From: Desmodus rotundus
Taxonomy: Eukaryota; Chordata; Mammalia; Chiroptera; Phyllostomidae
DNA length: 64,000 bases
Assembly (NCBI RefSeq): GCF_022682495.2
Contig: NC_071396.1
Location: 17,605,735 to 17,669,734 of the forward strand
Direction of reading: 5' to 3'
In this document: positions 1 to 9,583 of the stretch, one piece after another
Layout of the letters: each line of letters opens with the position of its first letter
Position numbering within the stretch: the first letter of the stretch is position 1
Made by a program: the position numbers and the translations under genes
Notes under the pieces: model-generated
Seen by the model: the letters and a program-made list of their open reading frames with translations, nothing else
What the model was told of the DNA's origin: nothing
Databases searched by the model: none

Positions 1-310
1 CCTGAAGCTGACCGGCCGTCGGCTCTTGGTCAGCCCCCAGGCCAGTCTCAGTCAACCAGATGCTCGCTCACTCTTCAGTGGAGTCAATGTTGGCCACTTA
101 CGTTGTTGAGAAAAATAAACAATTTAAGTAATTTGTAAGATTTACTGAAGTAAATGTGCTCCACTGTTGTCTTCTATAAACGTCTTCTGTACTGTAGCGA
201 GAGGCCCGTTTGTTCACCAAATTTGTTCATTGCATCTGCTCTGATGCTTGAGATCAGACGGGCTTGGAGTTACTGGTTTGTTATTCTTTACAAAGAATCA
301 GCCTCAGGTT
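1..310. other. Non-coding flank, no gene seen
   Basis: No supported gene, RNA or young repeat is visible. Short open frames here have no recognisable domain. The last nine bases (302-310, CCTCAGGTT) resemble 498-506 (CCTCGGGCT) and are the probable left TSD of the SINE that follows. Confidence 0.5.
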
Positions 311-494
311 CTGGCTGGTGTGGCTCAGTGGATTTAGCTGAGGTTCGATTTCCAGTCGGGGCACCTGCTTGGGTTATATGGGCCAGGTCCCCAGCTGGGG
401 GCGCATGAGAGGCAACCACACATTAATGTTTCTCTCCTTCTCTCCCTCCCTTCCCCTCTCTCTAAAAATAAATAAATAAAATCTTTTAAAAAGT
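311..494 (+). mobile_element. VES-type bat SINE (tRNA-derived), shortened between A and B boxes
   Basis: The left end CTGGCTGGTGTGGCTCAGTG is the tRNA-like Pol III A-box region. A B-box-like stretch (GGTTCGATTTCC) follows, then CAACCACACATTAATGTTTC, a CT-rich tract, and the tail AATAAATAAATAAAATC. Compared with the copy at 14185 about 25 bases are missing between the A and B boxes. Imperfect flanking repeats (302-310 and 498-506) suggest L1-type insertion. The boxes in VES SINEs are known Pol III promoter elements; activity of this copy is unknown. Confidence 0.9.
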
Positions 495-993
495 CCACCT
501 CGGGCTTATTGATTATTTCTATTGTTTTCTTATTCTTGACTCTCTTGTCTCTGTCCTACGTCCCCTTTATTTCATCAACTTCCTGAATTCTTCTTTTGAA
601 CGGCGTTCTGACAGGGAGCTCGGCCCCGTTCATCTCCCTACCAGTTGGGACGCATCATTAAAAACTAAAATAAAGGGCATAAAAATCAGAAAAGTCTTTC
701 AGAATCAGATGGAAGGGCACTCAAGAAAAAGAATTAGTGAGCAATTGAAAAAAGGATTTACATAATATCACTACTTTCTTAACCTTTTTTTTATAAAACC
801 AAAGTTTACTTTTTGCTCAGGACACTCAAGTATATGTCCCCAAATATTTTGCCAGTTAATTGTCACTTTATGTCAAAGCCCATCATCAACATTAAAACTG
901 TTGGATCATTAGTCCTTGGTGAACAAAAGCGATTTGAAGACATTAAAATGCACACGCCTTAGTCATTGGACCTGCAGTCTTACTTTAAATCAT
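495..993. other. AT-rich intergenic sequence, no gene seen
   Basis: About 500 bases of unique, AT-rich DNA between the SINE and the next retroelement. I see no conserved motif, gene or repeat that I can name. Confidence 0.5.
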
Positions 994-1004
994 CTCCATT
1001 CTTT

Positions 1005-1697
1005 TTTTAAATTATATTTTATCGATTTTGCTATTACAGTTGTCATGATTTTTTGCCTTTTCTCCTCTCCGCCCAGCAGCCCCCACTCCCTCAGGCAATC
1101 CCTTCACCATTGTTCATATCCAGGAGACATTCCAGTAAGTTCTTAGGCCACTTCATTTTGGCTACTACATCCCCATGGCTATTCTGTAGCTACCTATTTG
1201 TACTTCTTAATCACGTCACCTTTTCACCCATTCTCCCCCTCCCCCTTCCCATCTGGCAACCTTCCAGTAACTAAGTTCTTTTCACTTGCTTTTAAGAATC
1301 TCCCTTTTAATAATGATGTGCCTTGGGAGTGGGCCTCTTTGCATCCATCATAAATGGGACTCTCTGTGCTTCCTGGACTTGCATGTCTATTTCCTTTGTC
1401 AAATTAGGGTAGTTTTCTTTCACTATTTTTTCAGATAGATTTTCAATTTCTTACTCTTTCTATTCTCCTTCTGGCACCCCTATGCAGCAAATGTTGGACC
1501 TCTTAAAATTGCCCCAGAGGCTGCTTATACTATCCTCATTTGGGAGGAGTCCTTTTTTTCTTCTTGTTGTTTTGCATGGTTGTGTTTTGCTGCCTTATGT
1601 TCCAAATTATTGATTTGATTCTCAGCTTCATCCACTTTACTGTTGTTTTTATATATAAATTGTTCTTTATTTCGATTAGTGTATCTTTTGTTTCTGA
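1005..1697 (-). mobile_element. HAL1 (half-L1) retroelement, 5'-truncated, minus strand, 11-bp TSD
   Basis: Read on the minus strand, the high-coordinate part (about 1290-1690) encodes decayed L1-like ORF1 protein: the stretch around 1440-1490 reads backwards as the Ile-Gly-Val-Pro-Glu-Gly region typical of ORF1p. It runs directly into a 3'UTR-like segment (1005-1275) rich in GGGGA on the minus strand, with no ORF2 between. This ORF1-then-3'UTR layout defines HAL1 elements. The duplication CTCCATTCTTT is perfect at 994-1004 and 1698-1708, fixing both ends. Frames are broken by stops, so it is a dead copy. A deleted ordinary L1 is the alternative, but the complete relative at 50151-51987 favours HAL1. 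Confidence 0.75.
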
Positions 1698-1708
1698 CTC
1701 CATTCTTT

Positions 1709-3146
1709 ATTTTTATGATAAACTATCCTTTTCTTGGCATCAAGCAGTAGGACAAATGACATGTCTTTGGAAATAAAACTCCATGGCAACTTACTGACAT
1801 AAATATTTATCATGTCACTCTGAAGCAGGGTAAGATTAAAGGCAGAAAGTGAAATACAGTTGTTAAAGGAAGATTTGGAGATTCATTTATTTTGGTTATT
1901 CTTCAGAAGCACTGGTTCTCCACTGGCTGCTTTTGTCTTTGTTGCCATTTGAGAACCTACTGCTCCTGTGGGAGATGGGGACCGGTTGCACCGACAAGGG
2001 GGAGACACAAGGGAAGGAGCTCATTGCTGGGAATTTGGGGAGAAAGTATTCCACACCCTCTCACCACCGTAAACAAACAAGAAAATGTTCCTGTTTTTTC
2101 TTTCTTTCTTTCTTTCTTTTTTTTTTTTTTTGCTGATTTCAGCAAGGACAATGGACAAGGCAGGAAGAAGACTTCACCAACTCATTGGCTAGGACTTGGC
2201 AGCAGGTGCCATCAGCTACCGCTTAACTCATTCTGAGAACAGTGCTCATGCTTGTCTCTTCAACCCTACCTTTCTTCCTACATTTTATTCCAAGACATAG
2301 GAGTTCATTGCTTCTACCTGTAGATCCAGAACTGAGCATTTGAAAAATTTCTAATCTCTTGGCCAAATTAATTGGTTCAGAGATATACATTATCCACTTT
2401 GGTCCAATTAGCATTCAGAAAACCACACAATCTTTCTGCTGAACAAGAACTCCCACTGAGTTTTTTTCTAAATTTCATAAATAAAACTTGTCTTTTTATA
2501 TTTCAACTTGTTATTTCCTGAGCTGAAGAAGGTTAAGTCACCAAAACATAAGCAACTATTTAAAATGCAAATATAATTTCCAGGGAGACAATTGCAGGCT
2601 ATGAAGTAAATCAGTCTTACCATTTATTTTATCCCTGTGCAAACAAATGATATAAGAAGAAAGTGACAGAATATTATTTTTCTCTTTTCCAACTTGTTTG
2701 CTCTCACGCACATACACAGCACATATGTGTCACACATGATTTGCCCACAATATTTGTGGAAGTATTCTCTTGGTGACAAGTTGATGGAAGTGTAATATAC
2801 CAGCAGCTTGTTGAAAATCAGAAATGATTCCAAGTGAGCATGACATAAAAATTCAAAGTTAGATTTTATTTTCAACCTAAGTAAATTTGTTTTTCAAAAA
2901 CTGAACTTTTCTTGCCAACATTTAATATATTTCAACAGTTTTTCAGTGTACTTAAAAGTCACTGCATTTGGACACACAGCCCCTGAGACTAACCCCTTAG
3001 CATCACAATAACCATCAGCGACTATGACCACTCAGGAAAAGCGAGGGTCGCTGGGGGCTCATCACACCTGGGCACCACCTCAGGAGGATGTCAATCTGAT
3101 TCCGGGTGACAGTTTACTAAAGGCCATGAGTATGACTAGTGACAAA
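1709..3146. other. Unique non-coding sequence with a T-rich simple repeat
   Basis: No gene is recognised. A CTTT/T-rich simple repeat lies at 2097-2131. The remainder is AT-rich and unremarkable. Open frames on both strands at 1890-2240 are short, and those crossing the simple repeat owe their length to it. Confidence 0.5.
2097..2131 (+). repeat. (CTTT)n / poly-T simple repeat
   Basis: About five CTTT units run into a tract of about 15 T. On the minus strand this is an A-rich tract with AAAG units, which could be the tail of an old minus-strand retroelement, but I cannot identify a body next to it. Confidence 0.85.
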
Positions 3147-3148
3147 TA

Positions 3149-3696
3149 TTGGTTTCGCCCAAAAGTTCAGTTTTTTTCCCATAAGCTGTCTCTAGTAGCC
3201 CTTAGTTGTCATTAACTTCATTTGAAACAATTTTGTTTAGATTGTATTGTGACATCTGTCATATCAGCATTTAAGAAAACATATCAAAATTGGTGAATCT
3301 TTGTGTGGCCATTTTAATATTGAAAATGGAAGAAAATACACAACGTAACTGGCATATTATCCTTTATTATTTCAAGAAAGGTAAAAACACTACTGAAGTG
3401 CAAAAAAGATTTGTGCAGTATATGGAGAAGATGTGTGACTGATCAAATGTGTCAAAAGTGGTTTGTGAAGTTTTGTGCTGGAGATTTCTCACTGGATGAC
3501 ACTCCATGGTCGGGCAGACCAGCTGAAGTTGGTAGCAAACAAATTGAGACATCACTTGAGAACAATCAACGTTCTACCACGCAGGAAATAGCTGACATAC
3601 TCAAAATATCCAAATCAATAAAGTTATTGGTGAAAATGAAAAATGTGTCTTTTATTTTATGGAAAGAAAATGATACAGACTTTTTGGCCAACCCAA
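3149..3696 (+). mobile_element. Mariner DNA transposon, internally deleted
   Basis: The element is bounded by TA dinucleotides (3147-3148 and 3697-3698), the mariner target duplication. The left end starts TTGGTTTCGCCCAAAAGTTC. The right end, reversed, starts TTGGGTTGGCCAAAAAGTCT. These are imperfect inverted repeats of the kind found on mammalian mariners with GGTTGGCCAAAAAGT ends. The interior encodes the N-terminal DNA-binding half of a mariner transposase. The 548-bp length against about 1.3 kb for a full mariner shows the catalytic half is missing, so it could only have moved with help from another copy. Confidence 0.9.
3326..3634 (+). pseudogene. Mariner transposase fragment, N-terminal HTH region only
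   Basis: The frame opens at ATG 3326 (MEEN..., then a WHIILYYFKKGKNTTEVQ-like helix-turn-helix start) and hits a TGA near 3440. The match continues in another frame as KFCAGDFSLDDTPWSGRPAE, which matches the conserved mariner linker KFRSGDFSLEDEPRSGRPSE. It then runs through a second helix (TTQEIADILKIS) and stops matching near 3630, where the right terminal region begins. The DDD catalytic triad is absent. At least one frameshift and one stop are visible. It is a dead fragment, and I infer no host use. Confidence 0.85.
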
Positions 3697-3698
3697 TA

Positions 3699-5154
3699 TC
3701 TTTTCTGCTTCAGTCTTACCAAGCAGCTCCAACTCTAATTGTTCTCTCTTTCCCTCTCTCTGCCTGTCTTTTCTCTCTGTCTGTCCATCCCCCTACCTCT
3801 GCCTGTGCTGTCTTCTTTACCAGCTCTCTCCCCACATTCCCCCAGCGGGGGTCTGGGTCTTCAGCAATGAGGTGCACAGCCCAGCCTGAAAGGGAACCTG
3901 CATTGCTGTGAGCTCACGAATCTCTTTAGAAACATCAAAGAGATGACAGTCAGGTTTCGTGCTGGGTTTTTACATTCCTAGATTTCCTGGCTGTGGCATT
4001 TGCCACAAAACTCCACAAAGACCGGGGATCTCTGAAGGATGACAGAATAGTACTTGAATGAACAGGAGGCTTTTAATGTGAAAATTCATTTGCTTTCCAA
4101 TCTTGGATAAAACTAGCCCCAAATAAAATTCTTGTTGCAGAACACACGTCCCAAAACATACCAGCTACACTGTGAGAAAGGCATATCTTCTAGGATCTAA
4201 AAGGAATAAAATATTTCAGAAATGTTTCTAATACAACTCAAGAGAAGCACTTAATACCATCTTATCCTAGAGACTTTCAAGTAAGATAATGAAGTCAAGG
4301 CAAGAATTACATATTTCATAAATAATGTTTCAGGAAACTAGATATTCATCAAAATGCAATATGTACTTCAAGGCAGAGGACTATGTATTAAACTGCATAT
4401 TCTTGATATTTCCTCCTGAATCTATTCTCATCAGTATCAATGCTTGATAATATTTTCACAAACTCATTTAATTCACCAAAGGGATTAAAGGGGGGAAAGT
4501 TATGCAAGGTCAGCCTCACAGAAATTCAAACTTGGAAGGTACTTGAAAAGTAGGGAAGTTATGGAATGTTTGATGTAAAGTGGTTTAAACACATTAGCAT
4601 GAAGGGACTTACGAGGTCTTTTTGTCTCCATAACTGAATTTGTTCACAAAATCATCCTCCTAAAGCACCAAGCCACCTCATTTCCTACACACGTCTCGTT
4701 CTGAGACAAAGAGAAATGAACACCACCCAGCCAGACACACAGTTTAACAACATTGGACCCAAGTGCTCCTGTGACCCAGTTAGAATGGACCACCTCACAC
4801 TTGAGGCCATTTCCCCTAGAGCTGGGAGTGTTCAGCCACCACACGCCGAAACCCCCAGAGGAAGTGTTCTCAGAACTGAATTCATCGTGTGGCACTAATT
4901 AAGGTCCTCACCAGCACACTGGGACCATCAGCCGCTTTTCCAATGCAGACACTTGTATCATTAAGCACTACACACGCCTCCACTCAAACATTGCCCCACA
5001 GGAGAGCCGGGTCCCCCGCTGTCTCTCAGAAACATCTGGGGTGACAGGAAAGTGAAGAGCAGGTCCCTGTCCGGTAGAAATGCTGCACGTAGACAGGAGC
5101 TGCAGAAAGCTCAGGAGCATACACAGGCGTGTGACAGGGAAGGCTGTGCAACGT
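3699..5154. other. Unique non-coding sequence
   Basis: No gene recognised. A CT-rich stretch (3738-3800) is low complexity. From 4000 to 5150 the DNA is ordinary AT-leaning sequence; the small overlapping open frames at 4640-4900 show no domain. Confidence 0.5.
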
Positions 5155-5169
5155 GAGCCTCAACCTCTT

Positions 5170-5703
5170 TTTTCTTTTAATTTTTATTGTTATTCAATTA
5201 CAGTTGTATGCCTTTTCTCCCCATCCCTCCACCCCACCCCAGCTGAACCCACCTCCCTCCCCCACCCTCCCCCTTGATTTTGTCCATGTGTCCTTTATAG
5301 TAGTTCCTGTAATCCCCTCTTCTCACTGTCCCCACCCCACTCCCCCTTGGCTATTGTTACGTTGTTCAATGTCTCTGGTTATATTTTGTTTGCTTTTTTC
5401 TTCTATTGCTTATGTTCCAGTTAAAGGTGAGATCATATGGTATTTGTCCCTCACCGCCTGGCTTATTTCACTTAGCATAATGCTCTCCAGTTCCATCCAT
5501 GCTGTTGCAAAGGGTATAAGCTCCTTCTTTCTCTCTGCTGCGTAGAATTCCATTGTGTAAATGTACCATAGTTTTTTGATCCACTTATTTGCTGATGGGC
5601 ACTTAGGTTGCTTCCAGTACTTGGCTATTGTAAACTGTGCTGCTATGAACACTGGGGTGCACAGGTTCTTTTGGATTGGTGTTTCAGGGATCTTAGGGTA
5701 TAA
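5170..5703 (-). mobile_element. L1 3' end, severely 5'-truncated, minus strand, perfect 15-bp TSD
   Basis: The 15-base sequence GAGCCTCAACCTCTT is perfectly repeated at 5155-5169 and 5704-5718. Between the copies lie, on the minus strand, the last ~100 codons of L1 ORF2, an L1 3'UTR with GGGGGAGGGTGGGGGAGGG-like G-runs, and an A-rich tail. The exact TSD and intact ORF2 end indicate a comparatively young insertion. It belongs to the same lineage (ORF2 ending LTGT, tail AACTGAATAA/AACAATAAA type) as the copies at 5909 and 31610. Confidence 0.95.
5410..5703 (-). pseudogene. L1 ORF2 protein C-terminal fragment
   Basis: About 100 uninterrupted codons encode the extreme C-terminus of L1 ORF2p: YPKIPETPIQ, then [35 protein letters not shown], a methionine-rich MELESIMLSEIS and the end ...HMISPLTGT followed by a stop. 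Endonuclease and reverse transcriptase are absent because of 5' truncation, so there is no activity. Confidence 0.9.
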
Positions 5704-6516
5704 GAGCCTCAACCTCTTATAAATGGTGCTGTACTAACAACTCAATCAATGACTATGTTACAACGATACTGGGAAATTTTCCGTAGTAACCGAGGTCAAA
5801 CCACTTCCTAAGAATTAATGTAATTATGAAGAACGAATCAATGAAAAAACTTTTATGAAGGAAATGAAAGAAAATGATAATGTTTATAAGCTGAATTATT
5901 TTTAAAATAGGGAGTTGGAAGATGATGGTGAGGTAGGTGGGAGCAGAGCCCTGTTCTCCCTGTGCCCAGCTGGAACAACTAGCCAATCTTCTGAGGAACA
6001 GAGTGAACAGCCAACGGAATCCAAGCTTATATGAAGCTTGGAGGCAAAAAATTGGAGAGGACATTGAAAAACAGACGGTGAGGAGATTGTGCTGGGACAG
6101 TAAGATCCCTGAGATCTGCACAGGTACCAGGGCTGCTGTGGCCCCCAGCCTGGCACCTGCCACTGGATATGGGGAGGAGAGTTAGAGCACCAGCTCCGTC
6201 CCCTACCAGAGCAGGGAGGGCAGCCCAGCACCAGGAAGGACTTGGATGCTGGAAGTTGCTGGGAGGAATAGAGACAAAGTAGGAGACACGCAGAGGCAAT
6301 ACACATCCGCTGGGACCGTGGACACTGGCACCAGAGAAATTGGGGTGCCGGGCAACACCTGGAGAAGGCAGGAGTTGGGCCGTGTAGGACCATGACTTGG
6401 ATGGTTGCCAGACTGGTTAGAAAGTTGGGCTGTGTCCCTTGTTAAGAACAGCAGGCAGCTGGTTTGTAAGGAACTCTCCAGCAGTGGCTGGCGTGCCCCG
6501 AGGGTGATTTCAGCTG

Positions 6517-6678
6517 CACACCCAGAGTGAGTGGCTGAGCAAAACCATGCAACCCACTTGTCTCTCACTGCATGCCCAAAGACAGTAGCTGAGCAGCACC
6601 GTGAGCCCTGCTTGTCTCACACTGCGCTCCCACAGTGAGTGGCTGAGCAGAACCATGTGCTCAGCTTGTCTCAGGCTC
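6517..6678 (+). repeat. Three tandem 54-bp monomers in L1 5'UTR
   Basis: Units at 6517-6570, 6571-6624 and 6625-6678 are each exactly 54 bases and share the core AGTGAGTGGCTGAGCA...ACC and CTTGTCTCA near their ends. They lie inside the 5'UTR of the L1 at 5909. Tandem promoter monomers are established for mouse L1; whether these act as promoter units is inference. Confidence 0.85.
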
Positions 6679-8029
6679 CGCACTGGAGATTGACTCATGC
6701 TGTGAGCAGCTGAGTTGCTGATTTGAGCCTGGTAGCTCACAGAGGACCTGGGCTGGAGGCTTGGAAACTATGAATATTGCAACCCAGACCTGGTCCCCAT
6801 CCTCTCAAAACCAAAGGAAGGGAGAAAAACGAAGCCCAGCCCCCTCTTCCTGTGTCATGAGGAAGACCAGCAGAACTCACTGAACAAGTCAGCAGGATGC
6901 TTTTTTTTTCTTTTTAGATTCTCTCTCTTTTTCCCCCTCTCCCCCCCCCCCAAGTGAGACAATAAGACATGGAGTTACAAAGGGTCCAGAGACAGATCAA
7001 AAGGGAGAGCACAAGGTTAACTCCCAAAACTCAGAAACTGAGACAAATGTCACTTTGCTATCCCACAAAACTGGCATTTTATTGCGTATATGTATTATTA
7101 TCTTGTCATTATTTTTACCACTTCTATTAGTATTTTTTTATTTCTCTTCCGTATGTTTAGTTTTCCTCCTTTTATTTCCCATTTTAATTTCATTGTTTGA
7201 CTGGTTTTCCTTATTCTCTCTTTATTGTATTTTAATTTTCTTTCTTTCACTTCACCCGTGTTCCAATAACACACAACTCGTGATCAGGTACTTTCTATTC
7301 TGATTATCCAAATCATATATTTCTTGTCATATTATTGTTGTTCCAGGACTATTGTAAATAATTGTTGCTCCATACAATTGTACATACTACATAGCAACCC
7401 TCCATGATCTTAGCCCACTTCACTTAATCCTGAGCATTATTATTGTTGTAGTTAACTCTATTCTCTCTCACACTATGTCTACTTTCTGTACTTTAATCTC
7501 ATTATATCTCATCATCTAACCTTGCACAAGCACTCTGTTCCCTGGATTCACTTCACAATCATCCTCCCCTCTAACAAGAGTCTCATGTCTCTTCCACCTT
7601 TTATAAAAAGTGGCTAGTTGGGTGAAATGTCACAGTTAATGCTATAATAATCCAAAGAATCTCCTATCATTTCTCTACTTGCTGGTATGTTAAATCCCAT
7701 AAAATACTCTCCCGTTATCTTAATCCATTTTGTATGTGACCTCCTACCAGTGATCACATACATGAATAGGTGGGAGCTGTGAACATCTGTATACCTGCTG
7801 GATGAGAAAAAACACCAACAAAGGAACCACCAGAAGCTAAAAACCCAAGTACAACAAGAGAGCCCACACAAACAGAAGAAAGGGTAAACCTAGACATCCA
7901 GACAAGGAGATCAAAGAGACCACACCACAGAACCTCATATAATTCCTACCATAGAAGTTCACCCTACAAAGACAGCTAGCAAAGCAAAACATCAGGAAGT
8001 GCAGAAACAAATAAAAAGAGTCACCTAAA

Positions 8030-8976
8030 ATGAGAAGACAAAAAAAGAACATGCAATCAAAAGGAATGGAAGACTCCCGACTAAAAGAGCTAAATGAAAT
8101 GGAGGTAACCAAACTATCAGATATAGAATTCAAATTAATGGTTATAAAGATGCTCAAGGAACTCACAGACAAGTACAGGGAACTGAGTGAGAACTACATC
8201 AGCATGAAAATGGAAATAGAAACTATAAAAAAACAGGAAGAAATGAATGATAAAATCTCAGAAATAAAAAACACACTAGAAGGAATTACAAGCAGGCTGG
8301 ATGAAGCAGAGGATTGAATCAGTGAGTTGAAGGACAAGGTAGAAAAAACACCAAAATAGAGCAAGGAAAGGAAAAGAGACTCAGAAAGCACAAACAGGTG
8401 GTAAGGGAACTGCAAGACAACATGAAACATAACAATGTATGTATAATAAGGATGCCAGAAGGAGAAGAAGAAGAGATGAGATACTGCTTCACACCGGTCA
8501 GAATGGCCATCATAAACAAAGCATCAAACAACAAGTGTTGGAGAGGTTGGGGAGAAAACAGAACCCTAGTACACTGTTGGTGGGATTGCAGACTAATGCA
8601 ACCACTATGTAAAATAGTATGAAATTTCCTCGGAAAAGTAAAAATGGAACTGCCTTTTGACCCAGCAATTCTACTGCTAGGATTATATCCAAAGAACCCT
8701 GAAACACCAATCCAAAAGAACCTATGCACCCCAATGTTCATAGCAGCACAATTTACAATAGCCAAGTACTGGAGGCAACCTAAGTGCCCATCAGTAAATG
8801 AATGGATCAAAAAACTATGGTACATTTACACAATGGAATTCTATGCAGCAGAAAGAAAGAAGGAGCTCCTACCCTTTGTGACAGCATGGATGGAACTGGA
8901 GAGCATTATGCTAAGTGAAATAGGCCAGGTGGTAAAAGACAAATACCATATGATCTCAGCATTAACAGGAACCTAA
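8030..8976 (+). pseudogene. L1 ORF1 N-terminal half fused to ORF2 C-terminus
   Basis: From ATG 8030 the frame encodes an ORF1p-like coiled coil (KELNEMEVTKLSDIEFK, then repeated Glu/Lys/Ile heptad-like sequence to about 8316) and a TGA stop. The matching sequence continues with further stops to the ORF1 motif [11 protein letters not shown] (about 8440-8475). This passes in the same frame into ORF2 sequence [20 protein letters not shown] (8476-8535) and, after one more break at about 8620, to the intact ORF2 C-terminus ending LTGT at 8976. The ORF1p RNA-binding and C-terminal domains and the ORF2p endonuclease and RT are all deleted. No functional product is expected. Confidence 0.85.
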
Positions 8977-9240
8977 TCAACAAAACAAACAAGCAAGCAA
9001 AGTATAGCCAAATACATTGAAACTGAGAACAGGCTGACAGTGACCAGAGGGGAGAGGGGAGGGGATAATGGTGGAAAAGGGTGAAGGGTTTACAGAAACA
9101 ATTATAAAGGACACATGGACAATAACAATGGGGAGGTAGGAACAGGGGAGGGAGATTGGGAGGGCTGGTGTGGTGGGGAAGGGTGGGGGGAAAGGCAGAA
9201 AACTGTACTTGAACAACAATAAAAAAAAGTTTAAAAAAAA

Positions 9241-9452
9241 ATTTAAAATAAAATAGAAAATAAATAAAAGAAAACTCTAAGAAAACAAAAAAAATAAAAT
9301 CACAGGAAGAAAGTATAAAATTACACATTTAAATATATAGATATGTTGAAATGTGTGTATACAAAAAACATCATGAATCAACCAAACAGCACCTGAAGGA
9401 GTTCACAAAGACTTACAAATTTTTTTCAAAGCAATATATTTAATGTAGTATA
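9241..9452. other. A-rich L1 tail flank and AT-rich DNA
   Basis: A-rich sequence to about 9300 probably represents the diverged L1 tail plus flank, followed by AT-rich unique DNA up to the MITE. Confidence 0.4.
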
Positions 9453-9583
9453 CTCATGGTGGGGCAAAAGTAGGTTTACAGTTCTGAGTACATGAAACAC
9501 AAGTTCATTCATCTATTATTATTTATTAATGATTGCATTCTTTTCCACACAAACAACTGTAAAACTACTTTTGCCCCACTCTA
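9453..9583. mobile_element. Short Tc1/mariner-like MITE (hairpin element)
   Basis: The left arm GTGGGGCAAAAGTAGGTTTACAGTT-like sequence (9459-9483) is matched in inverted orientation by AACTGTAAAACTACTTTTGCCCCACT (9555-9580), separated by about 70 AT-rich bases. TA dinucleotides flank both ends (9451-9452 and 9582-9583), as expected for Tc1/mariner. It has no coding capacity and is about 130 bp. The outermost few bases do not match, so the exact ends are uncertain. Confidence 0.75.

Larger units (their letters stand above)
5909..9240 (+). mobile_element. L1 with intact ends but internal deletion (5'UTR, ORF1-ORF2 fusion, 3'UTR)
   Basis: The 5' end (GGGAGTTGGAAGATGATGGT from 5910) is L1-like and starts a 5'UTR of about 2.1 kb. 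This contains three 54-bp monomers (6517-6678), a poly-C tract (6940-6951) and a T-rich part (7050-7600). ORF1 begins at ATG 8030. Around 8470 the sequence jumps from mid-ORF1 to the last fifth of ORF2, then runs through the normal ORF2 end (8976), a G-rich 3'UTR and an A-rich tail (from about 9218). By comparison with the full-length copy at 34619 about 3.8 kb is missing. A short possible TSD (TTTAAAATA at 5901-5909 and 9242-9250) is low complexity and therefore weak. Confidence 0.88.

Noticed and set aside
5902..6740. Several long overlapping minus-strand open frames
   Set aside because: They are antisense to an L1 5'UTR; the Cys/Leu/Ser-rich translations repeat with the 54-bp monomers.
8319..9328. 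Long minus-strand open frames (up to 168 codons)
   Set aside because: Antisense shadows of the L1 ORF1-ORF2 fusion and the 3'UTR.
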